From: Vreelandella boliviensis LC1
GTDB taxonomy: Bacteria; Pseudomonadota; Gammaproteobacteria; Pseudomonadales; Halomonadaceae
Direction of reading: 5' to 3'
Length of the DNA: 37,876 bases
Assembly (NCBI RefSeq): GCF_000236035.1
Contig: NZ_JH393258.1
Location: 971,490-1,009,365, forward strand
Positions 9,261-16,772 of the stretch are shown here, piece after piece. The translations under genes and the position numbers were made by a program. Within the stretch, counting starts at the first letter, position 1. Each line of letters starts with the position of its first letter. The notes beneath the pieces were generated by a model, which was not told where the DNA came from, made no database searches, and worked only from the letters and a program-made list of their open reading frames with translations.

Positions 9261-9949
9261 ACCCGACAGGGCTTGATCTACCGCCGCTGCTGGCGGCATT
9301 TGTATTTGGCTTGATGGGCGGCGCCCACTGTATCGGCATGTGCGGCGGCATTATGAGCGCGCTCACCTTTGCAGTCCCCCCCAGCATGCGCCACCCGGCG
9401 CGCATGGGAGGCCTGCTACTCAGCTATAATGCAGGGCGTATTATTAGTTATATGAGCGCAGGCGCGCTGGTTGCGCTGCTAGGCACACTGTTTTCGCTTT
9501 CCGCCACGGCGCGAATGCTGCTTCAAGTGTTTGCCGCGCTGATGCTGATTTTAATGGCGCTGTATATCGCCAACTGGTGGAAAGGGCTACTCAAAGTTGA
9601 AGCCGTAGGCCGCCGACTATGGCGCTTTATTGAGCCCGTGGGGCGTCGGTTAATGCCCGTGGTGCACCTTCCCCAAGCCTTCGCGCTGGGTGCACTTTGG
9701 GGTTGGCTGCCCTGCGGGCTGGTCTACTCCATGCTGGCCTGGAGCTTAGCGATTGCCGATCCGCTTCAGGGCGCTCTGCTAATGGGTGCCTTTGGGCTTG
9801 GCACCCTGCCTGCGCTGCTCGCCACTGGTCTCGCCGCACGCCAGCTCAGCCATTTGATTCGTCACCCAGCGACGCGTAGCGTAGCAGCACTTTCGATTAT
9901 CGCTTTTGCGCTGTGGCAGCTGTGGACGCTCACTGCACACAACTTCTAA
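9257..9949 (+). CDS. TauE/SafE-family (COG2836) membrane protein linked to cbb3 assembly
   Basis: This is a 230-residue polytopic inner-membrane protein with about six helices. The motifs GGAHCIGMCGG near residue 20 and GWLPCGLVYS near residue 150 are typical of the COG2836 branch (heavy-metal/urease-accessory-like) that often follows ccoS. The conserved Cys and Met residues suggest handling of a metal, perhaps copper, or of redox equivalents. This is inference from motif and context, not demonstrated. It overlaps ccoS by 4 nt and is probably the last gene of the assembly operon before hemN. Confidence 0.8.
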   Translation: MNPTGLDLPPLLAAFVFGLMGGAHCIGMCGGIMSALTFAVPPSMRHPARMGGLLLSYNAGRIISYMSAGALVALLGTLFSLSATARMLLQVFAALMLILMALYIANWWKGLLKVEAVGRRLWRFIEPVGRRLMPVVHLPQAFALGALWGWLPCGLVYSMLAWSLAIADPLQGALLMGAFGLGTLPALLATGLAARQLSHLIRHPATRSVAALSIIAFALWQLWTLTAHNF

Positions 9950-10027
9950 TAGCATGACGTGGCTCAACCTTTACACCTTCGCCACGGAGTAGGCTAGCGG
10001 CATTTCCTAACGTCGGAGCGCCCCTTC

Positions 10028-11440
10028 ATGACTGTTCATGCCCCCGCTGCTGCCGCAGCACCCATGCAGACGGTGTGGGATGAAGCGCTACTGCGTCGCT
10101 ACGACACCAGCGGCCCACGCTACACCTCCTACCCCACTGCGCTATCGTTTCACGACCAATTTACCCCCAGCGACTTGACCCAGGCGCTGGAGCGTAGCAA
10201 TGCCAGCAAGCGTTCGCTCTCGCTGTATGTTCACGTCCCCTTCTGCCGCAAGATCTGCTTCTACTGCGCGTGTAACAAAATCGCCACCAAGAACACCGCC
10301 CTGACCGAGCCCTATTTAGCCCGGCTTGACCGTGAAATGGTGCTGACTGCACGTCACTTAGATACATCACGATCGGTGGAGCAGTTGCATTGGGGCGGCG
10401 GTACGCCGACATTTCTCAGCTTGAACCAGATGGGTGACCTAATTGATCGATTGGATGCCCGCTTTGGACTTTCGTCATCTTCAGATCGCGATTACGCGAT
10501 TGAAATAGATCCTCGCGAAGCGGATGTGTTTACTCTGCGCCATCTCGAATCCCTCGGTTTTAATCGTATAAGCCTGGGCGTGCAGGATTTAAGCCCGCTA
10601 GTGCAGAAAGCCATTAACCGCATTCAGCCTCGGGTACTCACCGAAACGCTGATGGAAGAGGCGCATCGCCTGGGCTTTCGTTCGCTTAATCTCGACCTAA
10701 TTTACGGTTTGCCATTTCAGACTGAAAAGAGCTTTGCTGACACCCTGCGCCAAGTGATTGAGCTAAACCCGGCGCGTCTTTCAGTGTTTAATTACGCACA
10801 CATGCCCGAGCGCTTTGCCCCTCAGCGGCGCATTAACGCCGATGACTTGCCGGGTGGCGAAGAGAAGCTGGCAATTCTGCGTACCACCATTGAAATGCTG
10901 ACGGCGGCAGGCTATGTGCATATCGGCATGGATCACTTTGCCCGCCCTGACGATAGCCTAGCCATTGCCCAGCGCGAAGGCTCACTACAGCGCAACTTTC
11001 AAGGCTACTCCAGCCACGCCCAATGCGACTTAATCGGGCTTGGCGTTTCGGCGATTTCTCGCATTGATGACGTCTATGCACAGAATCCTAGCGACCTGGC
11101 AAGCTATGCAGCGGCGCTGGATCAGGGTCAGCTCGCTACCGTGCGTGGCGTGCGGTTGAGTGATGACGATCTAATCCGGCGGGACGTGATTGAGCGGCTG
11201 ATGTGCGATATGGGCATTGACCTGGCCGCCGTTAGTCAACGCTGGAACATTGATGCCCCCCGCTATTTTGCGCCAGCGCTTGAACGACTACAGAGCGCCG
11301 AGCAGGATGGACTGTTAAATCGTAGTGGTGACCAACTCAGCGCCACGCCCATGGGACGACTGTTAATTCGCCATATAGCGATGGCGTTTGATGCCCATCT
11401 TTCTGGGCAAACTGGGCAGAGATATTCTAAGATAGTCTAA
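10028..11440 (+). CDS. hemN: oxygen-independent coproporphyrinogen III oxidase
   Basis: HemN performs the radical-SAM decarboxylation of coproporphyrinogen III to protoporphyrinogen IX when O2 is scarce, supplying haem for oxidases such as cbb3. The 470-residue protein has the diagnostic YVHVPFC start and a C-x3-C-x2-C-x-C cluster (C73, C77, C80, C82). The fourth cysteine marks true HemN. HWGGGTPTFL, the second family motif, follows. A C-terminal HemN domain is complete. It lies between the cbb3 assembly genes and fnr, its expected regulator; no FNR box was found in the 78 bp upstream. Confidence 0.96.
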   Translation: MTVHAPAAAAAPMQTVWDEALLRRYDTSGPRYTSYPTALSFHDQFTPSDLTQALERSNASKRSLSLYVHVPFCRKICFYCACNKIATKNTALTEPYLARLDREMVLTARHLDTSRSVEQLHWGGGTPTFLSLNQMGDLIDRLDARFGLSSSSDRDYAIEIDPREADVFTLRHLESLGFNRISLGVQDLSPLVQKAINRIQPRVLTETLMEEAHRLGFRSLNLDLIYGLPFQTEKSFADTLRQVIELNPARLSVFNYAHMPERFAPQRRINADDLPGGEEKLAILRTTIEMLTAAGYVHIGMDHFARPDDSLAIAQREGSLQRNFQGYSSHAQCDLIGLGVSAISRIDDVYAQNPSDLASYAAALDQGQLATVRGVRLSDDDLIRRDVIERLMCDMGIDLAAVSQRWNIDAPRYFAPALERLQSAEQDGLLNRSGDQLSATPMGRLLIRHIAMAFDAHLSGQTGQRYSKIV

Positions 11441-11445
11441 GTGTC

Positions 11446-11475
11446 TTGAGGCAGGCATGTTAGAATTCTTATTAT
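11446..11475 (+). promoter_or_regulatory. candidate promoter of fnr
   Basis: TTGAGG (11446-11451) and TATTAT (11470-11475) lie 18 bp apart in the 83-bp gap before fnr. The -10 matches five of six consensus bases and the -35 four. Transcription would start near 11482, about 40 nt before the preferred start codon. No FNR self-binding site was seen nearby. Confidence 0.4.
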
Positions 11476-11523
11476 AAGTAAGATCCTTCTAATGATATGA
11501 GCACCTCACTCAAGGAGCAACGC

Positions 11524-12270
11524 ATGTTGGAACCGATGATCAGCCGGCGCTCGCTACTCCATGAAGCTCGCTGCCAAACCTGCAGCTTGAGCTCATTATG
11601 CTTGCCGCTTGCCCTTGAGCTAGACGATATGGGGCAGTTCGATGCCATTATTCGTCGCCGTGCGCCGCTGAAAAAAGGCGAGCCGCTGTTTCGTCAGGGT
11701 GACCCCTTTACCAGCGTTTACGCAGTACGTTCCGGCAGTTTGAAACAGATCACCGCCGAAGGTAACGGCAGTGAGCAGCTGACCAATTTCTACCTACCCA
11801 GTGAGCTGGTGGGGCTTGATGGGATTGACGAAGAGCAGTACCCCGGTAGCGTTATCGCCCTGGAAACCACTACCGTCTGCGAGATCCCTTTCGACCGCCT
11901 GGATTTACTCTCGGAGGAGCTGCCCGAGCTGCGTGTTCAGCTGTATCGCAGCATGAGCAAAGAATTGCGCGATGACCGGCGTATGATGCGCCTGCTGTCG
12001 CGTAAAACCGCCGACCAGCGCTTAGCGAGCTTTTTGATTACGCTCTCGGATCGTTTTCGCCGCCGGGGCTACTCACCATTCAGCTTTCGCCTCTCTATGC
12101 CCAGAGCCGATATCGGCAACTACCTGGGCTTGGCGGTGGAAACGGTCAGCCGCATACTAAGCCGCTTTCAGCAACAGAACGTGGTGGCGGTCTCCGGGCG
12201 CGAGATCAATATTCTCGATATGCAGCGTTTGATTACCCTTGCCGAAGAGGAAGAGCAAACGGTCAGCTGA
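11524..12270 (+). CDS. fnr: Fnr/Anr-type oxygen-sensing Crp-family transcription regulator
   Basis: This cytoplasmic global regulator binds DNA as a [4Fe-4S]-dependent dimer when oxygen is low. I prefer the ATG at 11524 (248 residues) because AAGGAG lies 6 nt before it; an in-frame ATG at 11497 has no ribosome site. Cluster ligands are present as C17-x2-C20-x5-C26 plus C119, the same spacing as E. coli C20/C23/C29/C122. The C-terminal helix-turn-helix has E206-x2-S209-R210 in the recognition helix, predicting the TTGAT-N4-ATCAA specificity of Fnr. It follows hemN and the cco genes, which are its likely targets. The 3' end overlaps the convergent ttcA by 8 nt. Confidence 0.95.
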   Translation: MLEPMISRRSLLHEARCQTCSLSSLCLPLALELDDMGQFDAIIRRRAPLKKGEPLFRQGDPFTSVYAVRSGSLKQITAEGNGSEQLTNFYLPSELVGLDGIDEEQYPGSVIALETTTVCEIPFDRLDLLSEELPELRVQLYRSMSKELRDDRRMMRLLSRKTADQRLASFLITLSDRFRRRGYSPFSFRLSMPRADIGNYLGLAVETVSRILSRFQQQNVVAVSGREINILDMQRLITLAEEEEQTVS

Positions 12271-13183
12271 CGTTGAGGGCCTGGATGCGCCCAACCAATA
12301 GTTCTGCCTGCTTGGCCTCAAGGCCTGCAAAATCGAACAGGCTACGGTCAGCCAACTGGGAAGGGGCAACATTGGTAACCGCTTTAAACATGCTTTCCAG
12401 GCGTCCGGGAAACTTTTTGTCCCATTCAGCGAGCATCTCTTTAACCACCTGGCGCTGCATATTGGGCTGTGAGCCGCACAGATTGCAGGGAATAATCGGG
12501 AACTCCATCAGCCGCGAAAATTCGGCGATGTCCGCCTCTTTGCAGTAAGCCAACGGCCGAATAACGATATTCTTACCATCATCGGATAACAGCTTGGGCG
12601 GCATTGCTTTCAAGTTGCCGCCAAAGAACATATTGAGAAACAGCGTTTCGAGAATATCTTCCCGGTGATGGCCCAGGGCTATCTTATTGGCGCCAATCTC
12701 TTCGGCAAAGCCATACAGCGAGCCGCGACGCAGTCGTGAACAGAGCGCGCAGGTAGTCTTGCCTTCGGGGGTTTTCTCCTTCACCACCGAGTAGGTATCG
12801 CGCTCGACAATGTGATACTCCACGCCCTGCTTATCCAGATAGGCAGGCAACACGTGCTCGGGAAAGCCCGGCTGCTTTTGATCCAGGTTGACCGCTACCA
12901 GCGAAAAATTGATCGGCGCATTGCGCTGCAAATTGCGCAAAATCTCCAGCATCGTGTAGCTGTCCTTTCCGCCGGAGAGGCACACCATCACGCGATCGCC
13001 TTCATTGATCATTTGGTAATCAATAATTGCATTGCCCACTTCTCGGCGTAGACGCTTTTGCAGCTTGTTAAACTCACGCTTCTGCTTCGCATCAGCCAGC
13101 TCAGGCTGGTTGTGCTCAGCGTTAGCTGGGGGGGCTCCAACCGTATCAAGGTGAGCAGGATCAAAGTGATCAAGAGATTGCAT
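12263..13183 (-). CDS. ttcA: tRNA-cytidine(32) 2-sulfurtransferase
   Basis: TtcA makes 2-thiocytidine at position 32 of certain tRNAs using ATP and an oxygen-sensitive [4Fe-4S] cluster. The 306-residue protein shows the PP-loop SGGKDS (residues 70-75) and two CxxC motifs (C145/C148 and C233/C236), the TtcA signature; the segment CGSQPNMQR is also characteristic. No convincing ribosome site precedes the ATG at 13183, so the exact start is less certain; the first 30 residues look poorly conserved. It is tail-to-tail with fnr, overlapping by 8 nt. fnr and ttcA are also neighbours in E. coli. Confidence 0.95.
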   Translation of the reverse strand: MQSLDHFDPAHLDTVGAPPANAEHNQPELADAKQKREFNKLQKRLRREVGNAIIDYQMINEGDRVMVCLSGGKDSYTMLEILRNLQRNAPINFSLVAVNLDQKQPGFPEHVLPAYLDKQGVEYHIVERDTYSVVKEKTPEGKTTCALCSRLRRGSLYGFAEEIGANKIALGHHREDILETLFLNMFFGGNLKAMPPKLLSDDGKNIVIRPLAYCKEADIAEFSRLMEFPIIPCNLCGSQPNMQRQVVKEMLAEWDKKFPGRLESMFKAVTNVAPSQLADRSLFDFAGLEAKQAELLVGRIQALNVS

Positions 13184-13293
13184 GGTATAAGCACTGCCGA
13201 GGGTATGGTGAAGAGAAGAGGCGCTACAAAGAAATAATTGGCCACTATTCTAACAACACTCTTCGCCTTGACCCAACTACTCGTCACTCCGCC

Positions 13294-13956
13294 CTAAGCA
13301 GCCTGTGCCATTATGCGCTGCAGGCGCATATACAGCAGTGCGCTGGCGGTTGCCTCTCCAAGCACACTCTGCACGCCCATAGCGGGTACTTGCCAGCACG
13401 CCAACGCCTGGGCGAAGCTGCTGGGCGCTTCGACCTCCGGATGCAAACGCCGCAGCTGGCGCTGATGCAGTTTTGCCACATCGACCTGAGCGTTGGGCAG
13501 CGCAAAATTCAGCCACTTTATGAGCAGTGCATTTAATGCCCCAATCCGCTGCTCTAACTGCCAGCCAACAATAGGGCGATTACCGATAAACTCCACTAAT
13601 GCGCTCAAGTTATCACTGCTTGGCGGCAGCGCCGCCCCAGCCTCGCATAGCAAATGATGACGGCGCAGCGTCACGCTCTCGGGCTGCTTCGCGCTGCCTA
13701 GGGTGACCACAAAAGCGCGGCTGGTATGCACCTGTTGCTGGCTCAGCACCACCGCCGCCAAGCTGATCACCGGCGATGATGGTGTTGGCGTTGCGGTGCA
13801 AGCGAGCGCCACCAGCTCTTCGCCCATATAGGGCTGAAACAGCCAAGCATAAGGGGAGCCTGCACAGCGGCGCCGGTCGCTTTCGCGGCGTAGCAAGTTG
13901 CGTAGCGAACCGCTAAATAGCGCCACATGTCGATCTAACAGCCGCATACCGCTCAC
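13294..13956 (-). CDS. DnaQ-like (DEDDh-fold) exonuclease homologue lacking catalytic residues
   Basis: This 220-residue protein resembles the 3'-5' exonuclease usually encoded beside DUF294 proteins. The fold can be traced. An Exo I-like strand at about 47-57 reads VALACTATP where active homologues read VALDLETTG. Exo II at about 129-141 reads VGWQLEQRIGALN and lacks the acidic residue, while an Asp at 159 remains. Exo III at about 194-205 reads GVQSVLGEATA where HDALxDA is expected. Most or all of the DEDDh tetrad is therefore gone. GTG is the start: it overlaps the upstream stop codon by 4 nt (GTGA) and GGAG lies 6 nt before it. It may act as a non-catalytic partner; function is unproven. 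Confidence 0.65.
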   Translation of the reverse strand: MSGMRLLDRHVALFSGSLRNLLRRESDRRRCAGSPYAWLFQPYMGEELVALACTATPTPSSPVISLAAVVLSQQQVHTSRAFVVTLGSAKQPESVTLRRHHLLCEAGAALPPSSDNLSALVEFIGNRPIVGWQLEQRIGALNALLIKWLNFALPNAQVDVAKLHQRQLRRLHPEVEAPSSFAQALACWQVPAMGVQSVLGEATASALLYMRLQRIMAQAA

Positions 13957-15797
13957 GAGTACTCCAAATGGTAACGATGGGAAAGCCGCTGCTTAAAGTC
14001 TTTGACGATATGCATCGCTTCACGCAGTAGGTCGCGTTCCAGGGAAGAGAGGTTTTGCACCACGACACGGTTAGCGCGGCTGCTGCTTTGAGAGTTAGCT
14101 TCTTGGGTATCGACAGACATATCCAACGCGCTTAACTGCTGTTTAAGACGCAGCTCGGAAAACAGTGCCAACGCTTCGCCCAGGTCATCTGCAAAACGAC
14201 GATCCAACCTGCCATCGGCAGCCAGTGCATCCAAGCGATCAAGCGTTGATGTGGCTTTGATACGCCGCTCAAGCGCCATGGTACGTACGCCGTGAACAAT
14301 AGGGAAAATACCGCCTTTCTTGATATCGATACCGTGCTGGGGCTTTTTCAACGAGCCAAACAGCGTCAGTGGCGTCGAGAACCGCAGCGCCGTGCGGGCA
14401 AAATAGGACAGCAGCAGCTCATCGTTCGAACAGCGTTCAAACAGCTCATCACGGACGCTTTCAAGTAAGCTTGGGTTACCCGCCACCGCATGGGCGTCGA
14501 GCATAATCGCCAGCTTCATCAGGCTGTCGCCATCGCGCTCCCTGGCCCACTTGGCAATATTGCCTTTCCATTGCGATACCGTGGCTACCCACTCGGGGTT
14601 AGACACCATAATATTGCCGGGGCACGGCGGATAACCAAGCTGAATAAGCGTATCGGTGAGCGTCTGCATGTGACTGGCAAGGTCAGGCCACTGGGTTTCA
14701 TCGGCAAGAATCAAGCCGTTATCCTGATCCGTTTTTAGAATCTGCTCACCGCGCCCCTCGCTGCCCATCACCATCATGCAGCTCTGCTCGTGGTAGCGCT
14801 CATCAATGGTGAACTCCCAGGCTTTACTCATGATACGGCCGTTCAGCGCGGCGAGCAGATCCATTGCAAAGCGCAGCTTAACGCCCTGGGCCATCAGCGC
14901 TTTGACCAGTTCCGGGGTGCGCTGACTGGCCGCCGAAAGCGCCTCTAAGCTGGTCGCCTGCTCCACCTGTAGGCTCACCACATAACTGCGGCTTGAGAAG
15001 TAACTAAGCACATCGGTGAGCTCGACAACGCCTTTCAAGGCGTTTTGCTCCATCACTACTACTCGTGCCACTTTATGGCGGGTCATCAGCACCAATACTT
15101 CAAATAAATACTGATCAGGTGCGGCGGTCACCAAATTGAAATGGGCGATCTCATCCACCGGTGCTGTGACGGCGCGGCCCTCCAGCACTAGGGCGTTGAG
15201 CAGATCGGTTTTGGTCACCATGCCCAGCGTGTCGTGGGTCTCCACCAGTAGGCTATCGGCGTGGCTTTCGTTGAGCTGCTTTACAGCACTGGCAATATCG
15301 GTCGTCGCTGCCATCAGCAGCGGCTCGCGCATACACTCGCTCACCTTGGCCAACATAAAGCCCGCCATGGTAACCCCCCCTTCGGCGCGCTTTTCGGTCA
15401 GCAAGCGCGCCTTATGAGTCAGCGACTGGCGAAAGAAATTGCTGAAATCAGGATAGTGGCGACACAGTTGCTGAAACAGCGCTTTGGGCAGTAGGTAGCA
15501 CAGGCACTCCTGTTCAGCCTTAAAGCGGTAGCGGCTTTTACCATTGAGAATGCTGATAGCGCCAAACAGATCCCCCGCCGTATAGTGGCCAATGCGTGAG
15601 GTAGACGAGGGCAGCGTCGGATCGATTTCCGCGACTTCGCCTTTATGGATCAAAAAAACGAATTCACCCGCTTGTCCGGTCTCTAAAATAATTTCGTCAC
15701 GATCAAAATAGGCAAGGTCAATGCCGCGGCGAATATGATCACGCCCCTCATCATCAAGAAGCGTAAACGGCAGCTGGGATAGATCCACATCGACCAT
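13953..15797 (-). CDS. cNMP-binding / CBS / DUF294 nucleotidyltransferase-like protein
   Basis: This is a 614-residue cytoplasmic multidomain protein, using the ATG at 15797 (MVDVDLSQLPF). A GAGG lies upstream; an ATG 15 bp earlier is also possible, and the longest frame to 15905 adds a non-homologous leader. Domains in order are a cyclic-nucleotide-binding fold (about 10-125), two CBS domains (about 150-265), a DUF294 nucleotidyltransferase-like domain with GSEGRGEQ (345-352) and D357-x-D359, and a DUF294 C-terminal helical domain. The GSxxR...DxD pattern resembles GlnD/GlnE-type transferases, suggesting signalling or modification, but no substrate is known. It is coupled to the exonuclease-like gene and divergent from the symporter genes. 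Confidence 0.88.
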   Translation of the reverse strand: MVDVDLSQLPFTLLDDEGRDHIRRGIDLAYFDRDEIILETGQAGEFVFLIHKGEVAEIDPTLPSSTSRIGHYTAGDLFGAISILNGKSRYRFKAEQECLCYLLPKALFQQLCRHYPDFSNFFRQSLTHKARLLTEKRAEGGVTMAGFMLAKVSECMREPLLMAATTDIASAVKQLNESHADSLLVETHDTLGMVTKTDLLNALVLEGRAVTAPVDEIAHFNLVTAAPDQYLFEVLVLMTRHKVARVVVMEQNALKGVVELTDVLSYFSSRSYVVSLQVEQATSLEALSAASQRTPELVKALMAQGVKLRFAMDLLAALNGRIMSKAWEFTIDERYHEQSCMMVMGSEGRGEQILKTDQDNGLILADETQWPDLASHMQTLTDTLIQLGYPPCPGNIMVSNPEWVATVSQWKGNIAKWARERDGDSLMKLAIMLDAHAVAGNPSLLESVRDELFERCSNDELLLSYFARTALRFSTPLTLFGSLKKPQHGIDIKKGGIFPIVHGVRTMALERRIKATSTLDRLDALAADGRLDRRFADDLGEALALFSELRLKQQLSALDMSVDTQEANSQSSSRANRVVVQNLSSLERDLLREAMHIVKDFKQRLSHRYHLEYS

Positions 15798-16505
15798 GGC
15801 GTATGACCTCATTAATCGGGACTGCGACTCATCGGATTTTGCATTATGGTGAGCTAGCAGACATAAGAAAAAACAAATAGACATCGTGAATCGATGTTGC
15901 CCCACATAAACTGACCTACTTCAGCGCTTCAAAACTTTTATTGCTTATTATATGAAGGTGGCTGTACGGGTATAAAGGATTCACTTCCCAAGTAGCAAGT
16001 AGAACGTTGTTATACCTTTAGCTATCACGCTAAGGTCGAAGCGACTTTTGATACGCTACCAAAGTATCGATAGTTACTAACCACCACTACCGATTAAATG
16101 CAGCATATGTATTTAAAGTAGCCAACAACTACCTTTGTTTGCTTACTAGACTATTGTCCCATAACCCTGCAAACGCCTACAAATTTCGCTTAAATGGTGT
16201 CTAAAAATACGTACTTTCAACAACATGCATCTCATAAAAAGCCATTAAGCTGTTTATTGATACCAAAGTCTGGGATTTATTTTTTGACGTTTATTGCCCA
16301 GTATTAACAATGAGTCATGCAGGGTAATCGCACGCCACTAACTAACTCGACATTGCATATCGAATAATAAGGTGACGTGCCAACAGGAACTGACTCACCA
16401 CTCCTAACGATTGAGTGGCTTTAGACGTGCGATTGCCCTGATGGGTCACACGCTATTCCTCGTGAACTTTCCCAACCTTAAAAATCACAAGTGGAGAGCA
16501 ACACA
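15798..16505. other. intergenic control region between the DUF294 gene and the DUF4212-symporter genes
   Basis: About 700 bp, clearly more AT-rich than its neighbours, separates two divergent operons and shows no convincing gene. It holds a GATAC-N9-GTATC inverted repeat (16050-16068). A weak promoter candidate lies at TTGACG (16284-16289) and AACAAT (16306-16311), 16 bp apart. The word TTATTGCCCA (16291-16300) recurs upstream of acs, and a long-range inverted repeat occupies 16320-16440. The candidate promoter would start transcription near 16318, placing the inverted repeat in the 5' leader. Confidence 0.6.
16320..16440 (+). repeat. long-range inverted repeat in the symporter leader
   Basis: CAGGGTAATCGCACG (16320-16334) pairs with CGTGCGATTGCCCTG (16426-16440) with a single T.G wobble over 15 bp. 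Between the arms lie a hairpin CCACTC/GAGTGG (16398-16403 and 16413-16418) and a second copy of GACGTGC (16374-16380, also 16424-16430). The 3' arm ends 65 nt before the DUF4212 start codon. It may be a structured mRNA leader or a pair of operator sites. Confidence 0.6.
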
Positions 16506-16766
16506 ATGGCAGACGACAAAACCAATGCTGCTGAATACTGGAAAGCAAACGTCCGCTTAATTTTCGGATGCCTGGCCGTTTGGGCATTTGTTTCTTACGG
16601 ATGCGCTATCCTGTTTCGCCCACTGCTCGCCGGTATCCCGGTTGGCGGCACTGATCTTGGCTTCTGGTTTGCACAACAGGGCTCTATCCTGACATTTATC
16701 GTGCTGATCTTCTTCTACGCCTGGAAGATGAATAAGCTCGATCAAAAATTTGGCCTTGGGGAGTAA
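16506..16766 (+). CDS. DUF4212 small subunit paired with the sodium:solute symporter
   Basis: This is an 86-residue membrane protein with two helices (about residues 15-37 and 53-73). The pattern YWKANVRLIF...GFWFAQQGSI...FFYAWKMNKLDQKFG is characteristic of DUF4212, the small partner of VC_2705-subfamily symporters, rather than DUF485 of classical ActP operons. The start is the ATG at 16506 with GGAG 9 nt upstream; an in-frame GTG at 16491 overlaps that ribosome site and is unlikely. The symporter gene begins 6 bp downstream. Its biochemical role is not known. Confidence 0.9.
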   Translation: MADDKTNAAEYWKANVRLIFGCLAVWAFVSYGCAILFRPLLAGIPVGGTDLGFWFAQQGSILTFIVLIFFYAWKMNKLDQKFGLGE

Positions 16767-16772
16767 GCCGGT

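Noticed and set aside
16506..16766. DUF485 partner of classical ActP
   Set aside because: The motifs (YWKANVRL, GFWFAQQGSI, MNKLDQKFG) fit DUF4212, the partner of VC_2705-type symporters, better than DUF485.
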